The position numbers and the translations under genes were made by a program. The notes beneath the pieces are model-generated. The model had not been told where the DNA came from. It saw only the letters and a list, made by a program, of their open reading frames with translations, and ran no database searches. From Micromonospora sp. NBC_01740 (lineage in GTDB: Bacteria > Actinomycetota > Actinomycetes > Mycobacteriales > Micromonosporaceae), in assembly GCF_035920365.1 (NCBI RefSeq), contig NZ_CP109150.1:5890001-5954000 (forward strand): 64,000 nucleotides of DNA, in the 5' to 3' direction. How positions within the stretch are numbered: the stretch's first letter is position 1; the number at the start of each line of letters is the position of its first letter. Of the stretch, positions 24,480 to 32,760 are shown piece by piece.

Positions 24480-25100
24480 TCAGGGCCGGTCGGGCTGCGG
24501 CAGCCCCGCGGCGAGGGCGGCGAACGCCTCGTCGACGAGGTCGGCCAGGTCCGGCCGGTCGGGGTGGGCGGCCCACCGGGTCATGGCGTGGCGCAGCGCA
24601 GCGCCCGTCACGGCGGTGACCAGCGCCGGGTAGCCGTGGTCGGGTTCGACGCCCACCCGCGCCGCGACGACCTCGACGATGGCGCGTTCCGTCTCGGCGT
24701 TGCCGGCCAGCAGGCGGGGCAGCAGCGCGGGATTGCGCGCCACCACGTCCATCCGCAGGCACCACAGCTCGCGCTCGGCGCGTACCTCGTCGATCACCTC
24801 GTCGAGGGCCGTCCGCAGCGCGGTCAGCACCGGCGCCTCGGGCGGCACGGCGGCCAGCCGGGCCACCAGGCGCGCCGCGTCGCCCGCCTGGTCGCCGACC
24901 AGGGCGTCGTCCTTGCAGGCGAAGTAGTTGAAGAAGGTGCGCGGGGAGACGTCGGCCGCCTCGCTGATCTCCTCCACCGTCACCTGGGCCAGGCCGCGCT
25001 CGGCGACCAGGCGCAGGGCCGCCTCGGTCAGCGCGGCCCGGGTCTGGCGCTTCTTGCGGTCGCGCCGCCCGGGAGCGGGTTCGGTGCCGGCGGGATTCAC
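24480..25100 (-). CDS. TetR-family repressor of the adjacent MFS pump
   Basis: The protein has 206 residues from a GTG at 25100. A basic N-terminus (RRDRKKRQTRAAL) leads into the TetR HTH, with AQVTVEEISEAADVSPRTFF then NYFACKDDAL, a close match to the family signature. The start codon lies seven bases after a TAGTGT -10 and no Shine-Dalgarno is seen, so a leaderless transcript is predicted. A perfect palindrome TTGCAG-GTA-CTGCAA overlaps the -35 of this promoter, so the protein probably represses itself and the pump. Ligand binding by the C-terminal half would release it. The inducing compound is not predictable. Confidence 0.92.
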   Translation of the reverse strand: MNPAGTEPAPGRRDRKKRQTRAALTEAALRLVAERGLAQVTVEEISEAADVSPRTFFNYFACKDDALVGDQAGDAARLVARLAAVPPEAPVLTALRTALDEVIDEVRAERELWCLRMDVVARNPALLPRLLAGNAETERAIVEVVAARVGVEPDHGYPALVTAVTGAALRHAMTRWAAHPDRPDLADLVDEAFAALAAGLPQPDRP

Positions 25101-25107
25101 GCGCCGG

Positions 25108-25137
25108 ACACTACTAGCGATCTTGCAGGTACTGCAA
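25108..25137 (-). promoter_or_regulatory. TetR-MFS promoter with TTGCAGGTACTGCAA operator
   Basis: On the minus strand the -35 TTGCAG (25132-25137), an 18-base spacer and the -10 TAGTGT (25108-25113) lead to the GTG at 25100 with a seven-base gap. The perfect inverted repeat TTGCAGGTACTGCAA (25123-25137) contains the -35, so repressor and polymerase would compete. Confidence 0.7.
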
Positions 25138-25208
25138 TGTTTTATTGTGTGAAGTGACGCCGGCCATCTCGCGGGGCCGTTCCGGGGTCGCCGGGCGGCA
25201 CCGGAAGC

Positions 25209-25250
25209 GGCGGCGGGCCCGGCCGGGACGCTCCGGCCGGGCCCGCCGCC
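25209..25250 (-). terminator. 18-bp perfect stem-loop after the discoidin protein
   Basis: The arms at 25209-25226 and 25233-25250 are exact complements around the six-base loop GACGCT. It begins eight bases past the stop of the gene at 25258, reading leftward. Confidence 0.8.
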
Positions 25251-25257
25251 GTACGGG

Positions 25258-27885
25258 TCACGGATAGTTCGTCAGGTACACCTGCTGGTTGCCCGCGTTG
25301 GCGGTGCCGCCGGTGCCGTTGACCACCCGGTTGATCGTGCCCACGCCACCGAGGGAGACGGTGACCATGTTGGTGAACCGGACGTTCGGGCTGGTCGGCG
25401 CCTCGATGGCCCGATCGGCGACGACCGCGGGGTTGACGTTGAAGTAGCAGTAGCTGCCCATCCCCCACGCCTGGTGGCTGCTCACCCCGTCCGCCACCTT
25501 GTACGCCGCGTAGCCACGGGTGGCCCCGTTCATCCAGGCGGCCTGGTTCGGCGGGTCGTACGGCATCTCGTTCTGGTAGAAGTACGTCCGCCCGCCGTTG
25601 CCGTTCCAGACGGTCTGGTACCGCTGGTAGTGCTCGACGAAGAGGCCGTACATGGTCACGTCGTCGCCGTTGACCGTCAGGCCGGTGTCGGCGGTGTTCA
25701 CCGCCCAGCCGACCCCGTCGCCGTGGTCGGCGCGCCAGAGCCACATGTGGTCGCCGATCACCTGGTCGCTGTTGACGGTCAACGTGTTGGTCGCCCGGCC
25801 GACGCCCGGCCCGCCGATGCGGAAGAAGACGTCGTGCAGCGAGGTCGGGTTGGCCGCGTGGCTGGCCGCCGAGCCGGGCGGCCCGACCTCCATCAGCACC
25901 GGCGAGTTCACCTGGCCGGCCTCGAACATGATGCCCGCCACCTTCACGCCGTCCACGTCGGCGACCCGCATCGCGACGGTGCCGTTGTCGGCCTGGATGG
26001 TCGCCAGGCCGAGGCCGAGGACCACCGTGTCGGGGCGGTCCACCCGGATCGGCTCGGTGACGTGGTGCACGCCCGGGGTGAACAGCAGGTGCCGGCCCTG
26101 GGCGAGCGCGGCGTTGATGGTGGCCGCGCCGGTACCCGGCCGCACGACGTAGAACTGGCTGAGCGAGATGGAGGAGCCGGCCGGGGTCCTGCCGTACCAG
26201 CTGGTGCCGGTGGAGTTGGTGCGCAGCGCCGGCACGAAGACCCGGTACTCGCCGGTGCCGTCGACGTAGAGGAACGGCTTCTCGCGTACCTGGGGGGTCT
26301 GCGGGATGACGGTGTGCGAGGGGTTGGGGAAGTGCGGCGGCGGGGCGCCGGTGACGCCCTGGAAGACCATGTTCCACACCGAACCGGTCCAGCCGTTGCC
26401 GAACTCGCTGTTGCGCGAGTACCACTGCTGCTGCGAGCCGGAGACGACCAGGCCGTCGATCCTGGTGTCGGCCATCAGGCCGCCGCTGGACCAGCCGTCG
26501 CCGCCGTTCCAGAGCTGGATCTGGTTCTGCGCGCCGCGCAGGTGCATCCGCCGGTACGGCGCGGCCTGCGAGACCGCCCAGCGCTCCACGCTCACCCCGG
26601 CCGGCAGGGTCACCGAGAGGTTCTCGGCGGCCCGCCAGAAGTTCTGCGTGGCGTTGCCGCCCATCCAGAACGCCTCGACCCGGACGTGCCCGTTGAGGTT
26701 CACGTCGTCGGGGCTCATGCCGAGCCCGGCGACCTGGGTGAAGAAGCCGAGGTTGACGTCGGCGGTGTAGCTGCCGGGCTTGAACAGCACCGCGTAGCGC
26801 TCGGGGCCGAACTGGTTGCGCTCCTGCTGGGTGAAGAGCGTGTTCAGCCGGTTCTGGATGGTGGCGGTCGGGGTGGACGGGTCGAAGACGAAGGTGTTCG
26901 GCCCGAGGTTCGGGTTGCGGGGGTCGGTGGGCTCCACGGGCGGGGCGTCGCCGCCGGTCACGTTCACCGCCAGCTCCCAGAGCGAGTAGCCGTACGCGGT
27001 GGCGCGCGTCGTGCCGTACACCCGCAGGTAGCGACCGCTGCCGGTGACGGCGAGCGACTGGCTGCCGCCGGCGCCGGTGGTGGTGCCGTACACGGTGGTC
27101 CAGGCGTTGCCGTCGGCCGAGGTCTGGAGCTGGAACGCCCGCGCGTACGCGGCCTCCCAGGTCAGCACCACGCGACAGATCGACCGGACGGTCCCCAGGT
27201 CCACCCGCAGCCACTGGGGGTCGGCGGCGGCGCTGGCCCAGCGGGTGCCGGGGTTGCCGTCGACCGCGGCGGACGCCGGGGTGCCGGCGTTCTCCACCGA
27301 CGACGCGGTGGCCGGCCGGCCCTGGGCGACGTTGGCGCTGCCGCAGGTGGGCGCGGTGCCGCCGGCCTCCCCGTAGACCTGGAACTCCCAGAGGGAGTAG
27401 CCGTAGCCGGTGCCGCGCGCGGTGCCGTGCATCCGGACGTACCGGCCGGCGCCCGTCACGTTCACCGTCTGGGTGCCGCCGGTGCCGGCGGTGGTGCTGT
27501 GCACGGTGGTCCAGGCCGCGCCGTCGTCGGAGGTCTGGATCGTGAAGGCCCGGCCGTAGGCGCCCTCCCAGGACAGGACCACCTGGCTGAGGGTGGCCCG
27601 GGTGCCGAGGTCGACCTGGATCCACTGGGGGTCGCTGAAGGCGCTGGCCCAGCGGGTGCCGGCGTCGCCGTCGACCGCGGCGGAGGCCGGGGTGCCGGCG
27701 TTCTCCGTCGACGAGGCGGTCGCGGGCCGCCCCTGGGACAGCAGGCCCGGGGCGGCCTGCGCCGGGGGCGTCGCGGCGGTGGGGGTGAGCGCCGCGACGA
27801 GGAGCAGCGCGAGGCCGATGAGCAACCGCCGGGCGAGTCGCCCTGGCGGCGGCGTCGGGCGTACGGATGTAGCGCGAGATGTCAT
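25258..27885 (-). CDS. Secreted protein with two F5/8-type C (discoidin) domains and a beta-helix-like region
   Basis: The precursor has 875 residues. A signal peptide (RRLLIGLALLLVAAL, cleaved near AQA at about 44) exports it. Two tandem carbohydrate-binding discoidin/CBM32-like domains follow (about 50-185 and 195-335). They share GRPATASS.ENAGTPASAAVDG and YSLWE motifs so closely that they look like an internal duplication. The remaining 530 residues contain short repetitive turns (VFDPSTPTATIQNRLNTLF, then many N-G-G/V-x-G elements) typical of a right-handed parallel beta-helix, as in GH55 or pectate-lyase-like folds. A polysaccharide-degrading role is inferred from this and from the neighbouring sugar importer and GH1 gene. 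Catalytic residues cannot be assigned. The ATG at 27885 is the first Met before the signal peptide. Confidence 0.82.
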   Translation of the reverse strand: MTSRATSVRPTPPPGRLARRLLIGLALLLVAALTPTAATPPAQAAPGLLSQGRPATASSTENAGTPASAAVDGDAGTRWASAFSDPQWIQVDLGTRATLSQVVLSWEGAYGRAFTIQTSDDGAAWTTVHSTTAGTGGTQTVNVTGAGRYVRMHGTARGTGYGYSLWEFQVYGEAGGTAPTCGSANVAQGRPATASSVENAGTPASAAVDGNPGTRWASAAADPQWLRVDLGTVRSICRVVLTWEAAYARAFQLQTSADGNAWTTVYGTTTGAGGSQSLAVTGSGRYLRVYGTTRATAYGYSLWELAVNVTGGDAPPVEPTDPRNPNLGPNTFVFDPSTPTATIQNRLNTLFTQQERNQFGPERYAVLFKPGSYTADVNLGFFTQVAGLGMSPDDVNLNGHVRVEAFWMGGNATQNFWRAAENLSVTLPAGVSVERWAVSQAAPYRRMHLRGAQNQIQLWNGGDGWSSGGLMADTRIDGLVVSGSQQQWYSRNSEFGNGWTGSVWNMVFQGVTGAPPPHFPNPSHTVIPQTPQVREKPFLYVDGTGEYRVFVPALRTNSTGTSWYGRTPAGSSISLSQFYVVRPGTGAATINAALAQGRHLLFTPGVHHVTEPIRVDRPDTVVLGLGLATIQADNGTVAMRVADVDGVKVAGIMFEAGQVNSPVLMEVGPPGSAASHAANPTSLHDVFFRIGGPGVGRATNTLTVNSDQVIGDHMWLWRADHGDGVGWAVNTADTGLTVNGDDVTMYGLFVEHYQRYQTVWNGNGGRTYFYQNEMPYDPPNQAAWMNGATRGYAAYKVADGVSSHQAWGMGSYCYFNVNPAVVADRAIEAPTSPNVRFTNMVTVSLGGVGTINRVVNGTGGTANAGNQQVYLTNYP

Positions 27886-27988
27886 GACTTCGCCTGTCGA
27901 TAGAGGGTGGCGGACCTCGGGCGTGACGGGATGACGAAGGGGGCCGCGGCACTGCGGGGCGGCGACGCCGGACGGTGCCGGGACGGGA

Positions 27989-28064
27989 GAGAGCGCTCTC
28001 GTCCGAGTGTTGCGGCGTCGTCGCGCAGCCGTCAAGACATCGATAAATAACGCTGTTATTTATC
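27989..28064 (-). promoter_or_regulatory. Promoter with two palindromes for the secreted discoidin protein
   Basis: The AT-rich perfect palindrome GATAAATAAC-GCT-GTTATTTATC (28042-28051 with 28055-28064) overlaps the stop of the ROK gene. Six bases beyond it on the minus strand is a -35 TTGACG (28030-28035), and after 18 bases a weak -10 AACACT (28006-28011). The palindrome GAGAGCGCTCTC (27989-28000) follows, with the central CGCTC typical of LacI-family sugar operators. The gene may thus answer to both a ROK and a LacI-type repressor. Confidence 0.62.
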
Positions 28065-29298
28065 CGTGAAGTTCGATTTGCTCGGTAACCCGCCGATTCG
28101 CCGACCGCACCCCGCCGGCCGTGAGCAGCCGGGCGATCGGGAGCGTCGCCGCACCGAGCGCCACCGCGTCGACGCCCAGCAGACCCAGCTCGATCGAGGC
28201 CTGTTCGTACGGCTGGCGCAGCGCCTGGCGGCCGGCGGCCTCCCGCACGGCCGGCAGCAGGCCGCCCAGCGCCATGCCGGCCCAGCCCCCGAGCACGACC
28301 CGCTCCGGGTTGAACAGGTTGATCAGGTTGGCCACCCCGGCGCCCAGGTACTCGGCCGTCTCGTCCAGCACCCGCCGCGCGGCGGCCGAGGTGCCGGCCG
28401 CGTCGATCAGGGTCGCCAGCTGGGACTCCTCGTCGTCGCCCGGGACCGGGTGGCCGCCCCGGGCCTCGCGGTAGCGGTCGATGACGGCCTCCGCGCCGAC
28501 GTACGCCTCCAGGCAGCCACGGGCTCCGCAGCGGCAGGGCCGCCCGCCGTAGACCAGGGTGGTGTGCCCCCACTCCCCCGCGCTGCTGGAGGCGCCCCGG
28601 TAGGTCACCCCGTTGGTCACCACCGCGGTGCCGACCCCCGAACCGACAAGCGCGAAGACGGCGTGCCGGGCCCCCCGGCCCGCGCCGAACCACATCTCCG
28701 CCTGGCCGAGCGTCTTCGCGCCGTTGTCGACGTGCAGCGGCAGGTCGGTGCCCGCCGCGATCAGCCGCTCCAACGGCACCCGGTCCCAGCCGAGCGACTG
28801 GGCGTGCACCACGGCCTCCCGGCCCTGCTCGACCACCCCGGAGACGCCGATGCCGACGCCGAGCACCTCGTCGACGCCCACCCCGGCCCGGGCGGTGACC
28901 GCGTCGATGCCGGCCAGCACGTGCCCGGCCACCTCCGCCGGCTCCGTCCGCCGCGGATCGAGCGGGTACGCGACGCTGGCCAGCTGGGCCATCGCGAAGT
29001 CGAACAGCTCCACCCGGACCCGGGTCTCCCCGACGTCCACCCCGATGACGAACGCGAAGCGCGGCGCGACCCGCAGCATCATGCTGGGCCGGCCGCCGTC
29101 GGACTCGGCGGCGCCCGCCTCGGCGATCAGCCCCTCGTCGATCAGGTCGGCGACCACGTTGCTGACCGCCGGCTGGCTCAACCCCGTGCTGCGGACCAGA
29201 GCCTGCCGGGTGAGCGGGCCGTCCAGGAAGACCTTCGACAGCAGGGCGGACCGGTTCCGCAGCCGGACGCCCCGGTTGGTCGCGCGCGCCAACTCCAC
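28060..29298 (-). CDS. ROK-family transcriptional regulator
   Basis: The protein has 412 residues from a GTG at 29298 with GAGG six bases upstream; this gives the normal length, and the longer frame has no family match. A winged-helix HTH at the N-terminus (LTRQALVRSTGLSQPAVSNV) is followed by the ROK sugar-kinase-like domain: VIGVDVGETRVRVELFD, GVGIGVSGVV, HVDNGAKTLGQAE, and the zinc-binding CRCGARGCLEAYVG. It probably represses sugar genes and is released by a sugar or sugar phosphate. It is divergent from the sugar ABC operon, and TTAATGA half-sites lie in the shared upstream region. Confidence 0.92.
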   Translation of the reverse strand: MELARATNRGVRLRNRSALLSKVFLDGPLTRQALVRSTGLSQPAVSNVVADLIDEGLIAEAGAAESDGGRPSMMLRVAPRFAFVIGVDVGETRVRVELFDFAMAQLASVAYPLDPRRTEPAEVAGHVLAGIDAVTARAGVGVDEVLGVGIGVSGVVEQGREAVVHAQSLGWDRVPLERLIAAGTDLPLHVDNGAKTLGQAEMWFGAGRGARHAVFALVGSGVGTAVVTNGVTYRGASSSAGEWGHTTLVYGGRPCRCGARGCLEAYVGAEAVIDRYREARGGHPVPGDDEESQLATLIDAAGTSAAARRVLDETAEYLGAGVANLINLFNPERVVLGGWAGMALGGLLPAVREAAGRQALRQPYEQASIELGLLGVDAVALGAATLPIARLLTAGGVRSANRRVTEQIELHG

Positions 29299-29348
29299 CT
29301 GCCACCTCGATCCCCTCGGCCCTCGGGAGCGACTGTACGACCCCGTGC

Positions 29349-29392
29349 TTGACGGCCCCTCGGCCAACCACTTTAATGACCACATTCATTAA
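29349..29392 (+). promoter_or_regulatory. Sugar ABC operon promoter with TTAATGA-N6-TCATTAA operator
   Basis: TTGACG (29349-29354), a 17-base spacer and TTTAAT (29372-29377) form a strong rightward promoter for the solute-binding gene at 29519. TTAATGA (29373-29379) and TCATTAA (29386-29392) make a perfect seven-base inverted repeat overlapping the -10. It is the natural site for the divergent ROK repressor. The leader to the GTG is over 120 bases. Confidence 0.68.
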
Positions 29393-29518
29393 GTCGTGAT
29401 GGAACTGTCGAGCCGTCGGCCCCCGCCGGCGCGCCCCGCCCACCGTCCGCCGGCGCCCTCACCCCGTTTCCCGACGCGACGCCGGCGACCCCCACCACGT
29501 GCAACGGAAGGGCCGAAC

Positions 29519-30817
29519 GTGTCGAGACGACACCTCGCGATACTGACGGCGGCCGTGCTGGCCGCCACCACCCTCACCGCCTGCGGCGACTCCGGGGACT
29601 CCTCCGGCGCGGCCGGCAAGACCCTCACCTACTGGGCCAGCAACCAGGGCGCCAGCCTGGAGGCCGACAAGCAGACCCTCCAGCCGGAACTGGACAAGTT
29701 CGAGCAGCAGACCGGCATCAAGGTCAACGTCGAGGTGGTGCCCTGGTCGGACCTGCTCAACCGGCTGCTCACCGCCGCCACCTCCGGCCAGGGCCCGGAC
29801 GTGGTCAACATCGGCAACACCTGGTCGGCGTCGTTGCAGGCCACCGGAGCGCTTGTCGAGTTCGACGACGCCACCCTCGCCAAGGTCGGCGGGAAGGACC
29901 GGTTCGTGCCCGCCGCGCTGGCCGCCGCGGGCGCGCCCGGCAAGCCGCCGGCCGCGGTGCCGCTCTACAGCCTCGCCTACGCCCTCTACTACAACAAGAA
30001 GGCGTTCGCCGACGCCGGCGTCACCAGCCCGCCCACCACCTGGGAGCAGGTGGCCGAGGTCGGCCGCAAGCTGACCGGCGGTGACCGCTGGGGCCTCGCC
30101 GTCGAGGGCGCCAACCCGTCGGAGAACGCCCACCACGCCTTCACCTTCAGCCAGCAGTACGGCGGCGAGTGGTTCGACTCCGCCGGCAAGCCCACCTTCG
30201 ACACCCCGCAGAACGTCACCGCCGTCAAGCGGTACGTCGACCTGATGGCCGTCGACAGGATCGTCAACCCGAGCAACGCCGAGTACGCGCAGAACCAGTC
30301 GGTCTCCGACTTCGCCAACGGCAAGGCCGCCATGCTGCTCTGGCAGGCCGCCGGGTCCAACCTGAAGTCGCAGAACATGGCCCCCGACGCGTACGGGATC
30401 GCCCCGGTGCCGTTCCCGGCCGCCCCGCCGGCCGGCGGCAAGAAGGTCAACAGCATGGTCGCGGGGATCAACATGGCGGTGTTCAAGCACACCAAGAACA
30501 CCGACGCCGCGCTGGAGTTCGTCAAGTTCATGACCAGCGACGCCGAGCAGGTGGCGCTGAACAGGACGTACGGCTCGCTGCCCGCCGTCGCCACCGTCGC
30601 CGGCGACCCGGCGTTCGCCGCGCCGGAGCAGAAGGTGCTCCAGCAGACCCTCGCCACCACGGCGGCGCCGCTGCCGCAGGTGCCCGACGAGAGCACCTTC
30701 GAGACCCTCGTCGGCACCGCCATCAAGGAACTCTTCGCCGACGCCGCCAGCGGCAGACCGGTCACCGAGGAGAGCGTCCGGCAGAAGCTGACCCGGGCCC
30801 AGCAGCAGATGCGCTGA
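29519..30817 (+). CDS. Sugar ABC transporter solute-binding lipoprotein
   Basis: The protein has 432 residues from a GTG with GGAAGG seven bases upstream. The N-terminus SRRHLAILTAAVLAATTLTAC is a lipoprotein signal with lipobox LTAC (Cys22). The body fits the carbohydrate-binding family 1 of ABC transporters: TLTYWASNQG, VNVEVVPWSDLLNRLLTA, GPDVVNIGNTW, ALYYNKKAFADAG and AMLLWQAAGS. It would bind an oligosaccharide outside the membrane. Two permeases follow, separated by a 16-bp hairpin, and a GH1 glycosidase ends the operon. The ATPase is not encoded here, so a shared MsiK-type ATPase is expected elsewhere, as in many actinomycetes. Confidence 0.93.
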   Translation: MSRRHLAILTAAVLAATTLTACGDSGDSSGAAGKTLTYWASNQGASLEADKQTLQPELDKFEQQTGIKVNVEVVPWSDLLNRLLTAATSGQGPDVVNIGNTWSASLQATGALVEFDDATLAKVGGKDRFVPAALAAAGAPGKPPAAVPLYSLAYALYYNKKAFADAGVTSPPTTWEQVAEVGRKLTGGDRWGLAVEGANPSENAHHAFTFSQQYGGEWFDSAGKPTFDTPQNVTAVKRYVDLMAVDRIVNPSNAEYAQNQSVSDFANGKAAMLLWQAAGSNLKSQNMAPDAYGIAPVPFPAAPPAGGKKVNSMVAGINMAVFKHTKNTDAALEFVKFMTSDAEQVALNRTYGSLPAVATVAGDPAFAAPEQKVLQQTLATTAAPLPQVPDESTFETLVGTAIKELFADAASGRPVTEESVRQKLTRAQQQMR

Positions 30818-30828
30818 CCCGCCGGACC

Positions 30829-30867
30829 GGTGGCCGTGGGAGGGACGCCGACCCTCCCACGGCCACC
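30829..30867 (+). terminator. 16-bp stem-loop between solute-binding and permease genes
   Basis: The arms 30829-30844 and 30852-30867 pair perfectly around the seven-base loop ACGCCGA. It starts 11 bases after the solute-binding stop and ends 16 bases before the permease ATG. This position is typical of a partial terminator or 3'-protecting hairpin that raises the binding protein above the permeases. Confidence 0.7.
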
Positions 30868-30883
30868 CAGCGAGAGGACCACG

Positions 30884-31870
30884 ATGGCCACCACCACGTC
30901 CGCCCGGGACGTCGCCGCACCGGAGCGGCCCGCCCGCCGCGCGGCCCCGGTGCGACGCCGGTCGCCCGGGCGCCGCCGGTCGCTGCTGCCGTACCTGCTG
31001 CTCGCCCCGGCCGTCGTGCTGGAGCTGGCGGTCCACGTCGTGCCGATGCTCGTCGGGGCGTGGATGAGCCTGCGGGAGCTGACCCAGTTCCACATCCGCG
31101 ACTGGTCCACCGCGCCCTTCGTGGGCTGGGACAACTACCGCGTGGTGCTCGACGTCGACTCGGCGGTCGGGGCCCAGCTGCTGCACTCGTTCGGGGTGAC
31201 CGTCGGCTACACGGTGGCCTCGGTCGGGCTCTCCTGGGTGCTCGGCACCACCGCCGCCGTACTGCTGCAACGCCCCTTCCGCGGCCGGGCCGTGCTGCGC
31301 GCGCTCTTCCTCACCCCGTACGCGCTGCCCGTCTACACGGCCGTGATCACCTGGAGCTTCCTCTTCCAGCGGGACACCGGCCTGGTCAACCACGTGCTGG
31401 TCGACCAGCTCCACCTCCTCGACGACCGGCCGTTCTGGCTGATCGGGGAGAACAGCTTCGTCGCGCTGCTGACCGTCTCGGTCTGGCGGTCCTGGCCGTT
31501 CGCCTTCCTCTGCGTCATGGCCGGCCTGCAGAACATCCCCGGCGAGCTGTACGAGGCCGCCGCCATGGACGGGGCCGGATTCTGGCGGCGGCTGCGCTCG
31601 GTGACGCTGCCCATGCTGCGCCCGGTCAACCTGGTGCTGGTGCTGGTGCTCTTCCTCTGGACCTTCAACGACTTCAACACCCCGTACGTGCTCTTCGGCG
31701 GCTCCGCGCCGGAGCAGGCGAACCTCATCTCCCTGCACATCTACCGCAGCTCCTTCAAGACCTGGGACTTCGGGGCCGGATCGGCGATGTCGGTGCTGCT
31801 GCTGCTGTTCCTGCTGCTGGTCACCGCCGGGTACCTGCTGCTGACCAACCGTCGGAGGAACGATGCGTGA
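30884..31870 (+). CDS. Sugar ABC transporter permease (MalF-like)
   Basis: The protein has 328 residues from an ATG preceded by GAGAGG. A basic, Arg/Pro-rich cytoplasmic leader of about 45 residues precedes six membrane helices (the first around LLPYLLLAPAVVLELAVHVV). The ATPase-contact EAA loop is EAAAMDGAGFWRRLRSVTLP. Together with the following MalG-like protein it forms the channel for the sugar delivered by the lipoprotein. The stop overlaps the next gene by eight bases. Confidence 0.93.
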   Translation: MATTTSARDVAAPERPARRAAPVRRRSPGRRRSLLPYLLLAPAVVLELAVHVVPMLVGAWMSLRELTQFHIRDWSTAPFVGWDNYRVVLDVDSAVGAQLLHSFGVTVGYTVASVGLSWVLGTTAAVLLQRPFRGRAVLRALFLTPYALPVYTAVITWSFLFQRDTGLVNHVLVDQLHLLDDRPFWLIGENSFVALLTVSVWRSWPFAFLCVMAGLQNIPGELYEAAAMDGAGFWRRLRSVTLPMLRPVNLVLVLVLFLWTFNDFNTPYVLFGGSAPEQANLISLHIYRSSFKTWDFGAGSAMSVLLLLFLLLVTAGYLLLTNRRRNDA

Positions 31871-32702
31871 GACCGCCGCCGAGCGCTGGGCCCGCCGGAT
31901 CGTGCTGACCCTGCTCGCGCTCTTCGTGCTCGTCCCGCTCTACGTCATGCTCAGCTCGGCGCTCAAGCCGTTGCAGGACGTGCAGGGCGCCTTCACCTGG
32001 TGGCCCCGGCGCCCGACCGCGCAGGCCTTCGTCGACATGTGGTCGACCGTGCCGCTGGGCCGCTACCTGGTCAACAGCCTGGTCGTCTCGACCGTGGCGG
32101 CGGTCTTCTCGGTCACCGTGGCGATCTTCGCGGCGTACGCCGTCAGCCGGTACCGCTTCCGCGGCCGGGGGCTGTTCTCGGTGACCGTGCTCTCCACCCA
32201 GATGTTCCCCGGGATCCTCTTCCTGCTGCCGCTCTTCCTGATCTACGTCAACCTCGGCACCGCCACCGGCATCCAGCTGTACGCCAGCCGCACCGGCCTG
32301 ATCATCACCTACCTGACGTTCTCCCTGCCGTTCTCGATCTGGATGCTGGTCGGCTACTTCGACTCGATCCCCCGCGGCCTCGACGAGGCGGCCCAGGTCG
32401 ACGGCGCCGGCCCGCTCCGCACGCTGTTCCGGGTCATCCTGCCGACGGCGGTGCCGGGCGTCGTCGCCGTCGCCGTCTACGCCTTCATGACCGCCTGGGG
32501 CGAGGTGCTCTTCGCCTCGGTGATGACCGACGAGGGCAGCCGCACCCTCGCCGTCGGCCTCCAGGGCTACTCCACCCAGTTCAACGTCTACTGGAACCAG
32601 GTGATGGCCGCGTCGCTGGTGGTCAGCGTCCCGGTGGTGGCCGGTTTCCTGGCGTTGCAGCGCTACTTCGTCGCCGGCCTCACCGCCGGCGCGGTCAGGT
32701 GA
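31863..32702 (+). CDS. Sugar ABC transporter permease (MalG-like)
   Basis: The protein has 279 residues with six hydrophobic helices, the first being [20 protein letters not shown]. The EAA loop is [20 protein letters not shown]. The order SBP-MalF-MalG is that of the CUT1 di/oligosaccharide importers. Its ATG lies within the end of the MalF-like gene, with GGAGG immediately before it. It is the partner half of the membrane channel. The stop TGA at 32700-32702 touches the 21-bp tandem repeat that precedes the glucosidase. Confidence 0.93.
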   Translation: MRETAAERWARRIVLTLLALFVLVPLYVMLSSALKPLQDVQGAFTWWPRRPTAQAFVDMWSTVPLGRYLVNSLVVSTVAAVFSVTVAIFAAYAVSRYRFRGRGLFSVTVLSTQMFPGILFLLPLFLIYVNLGTATGIQLYASRTGLIITYLTFSLPFSIWMLVGYFDSIPRGLDEAAQVDGAGPLRTLFRVILPTAVPGVVAVAVYAFMTAWGEVLFASVMTDEGSRTLAVGLQGYSTQFNVYWNQVMAASLVVSVPVVAGFLALQRYFVAGLTAGAVR

Positions 32703-32743
32703 GGCCGTGACGGCCGCACACGAGGCCATGACGGCCGCACACC
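32702..32743 (+). repeat. Two-copy 21-bp tandem repeat before the GH1 gene
   Basis: The 21-base units at 32702-32722 and 32723-32743 differ only at one base (GTGACG versus ATGACG). Each carries an in-frame potential start codon for the glucosidase. Slippage or a short duplication explains it. The better ribosome site lies after the repeat, at the GTG 32761. Confidence 0.7.
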
Positions 32744-32760
32744 CGAAGGAGAGCCCACCC

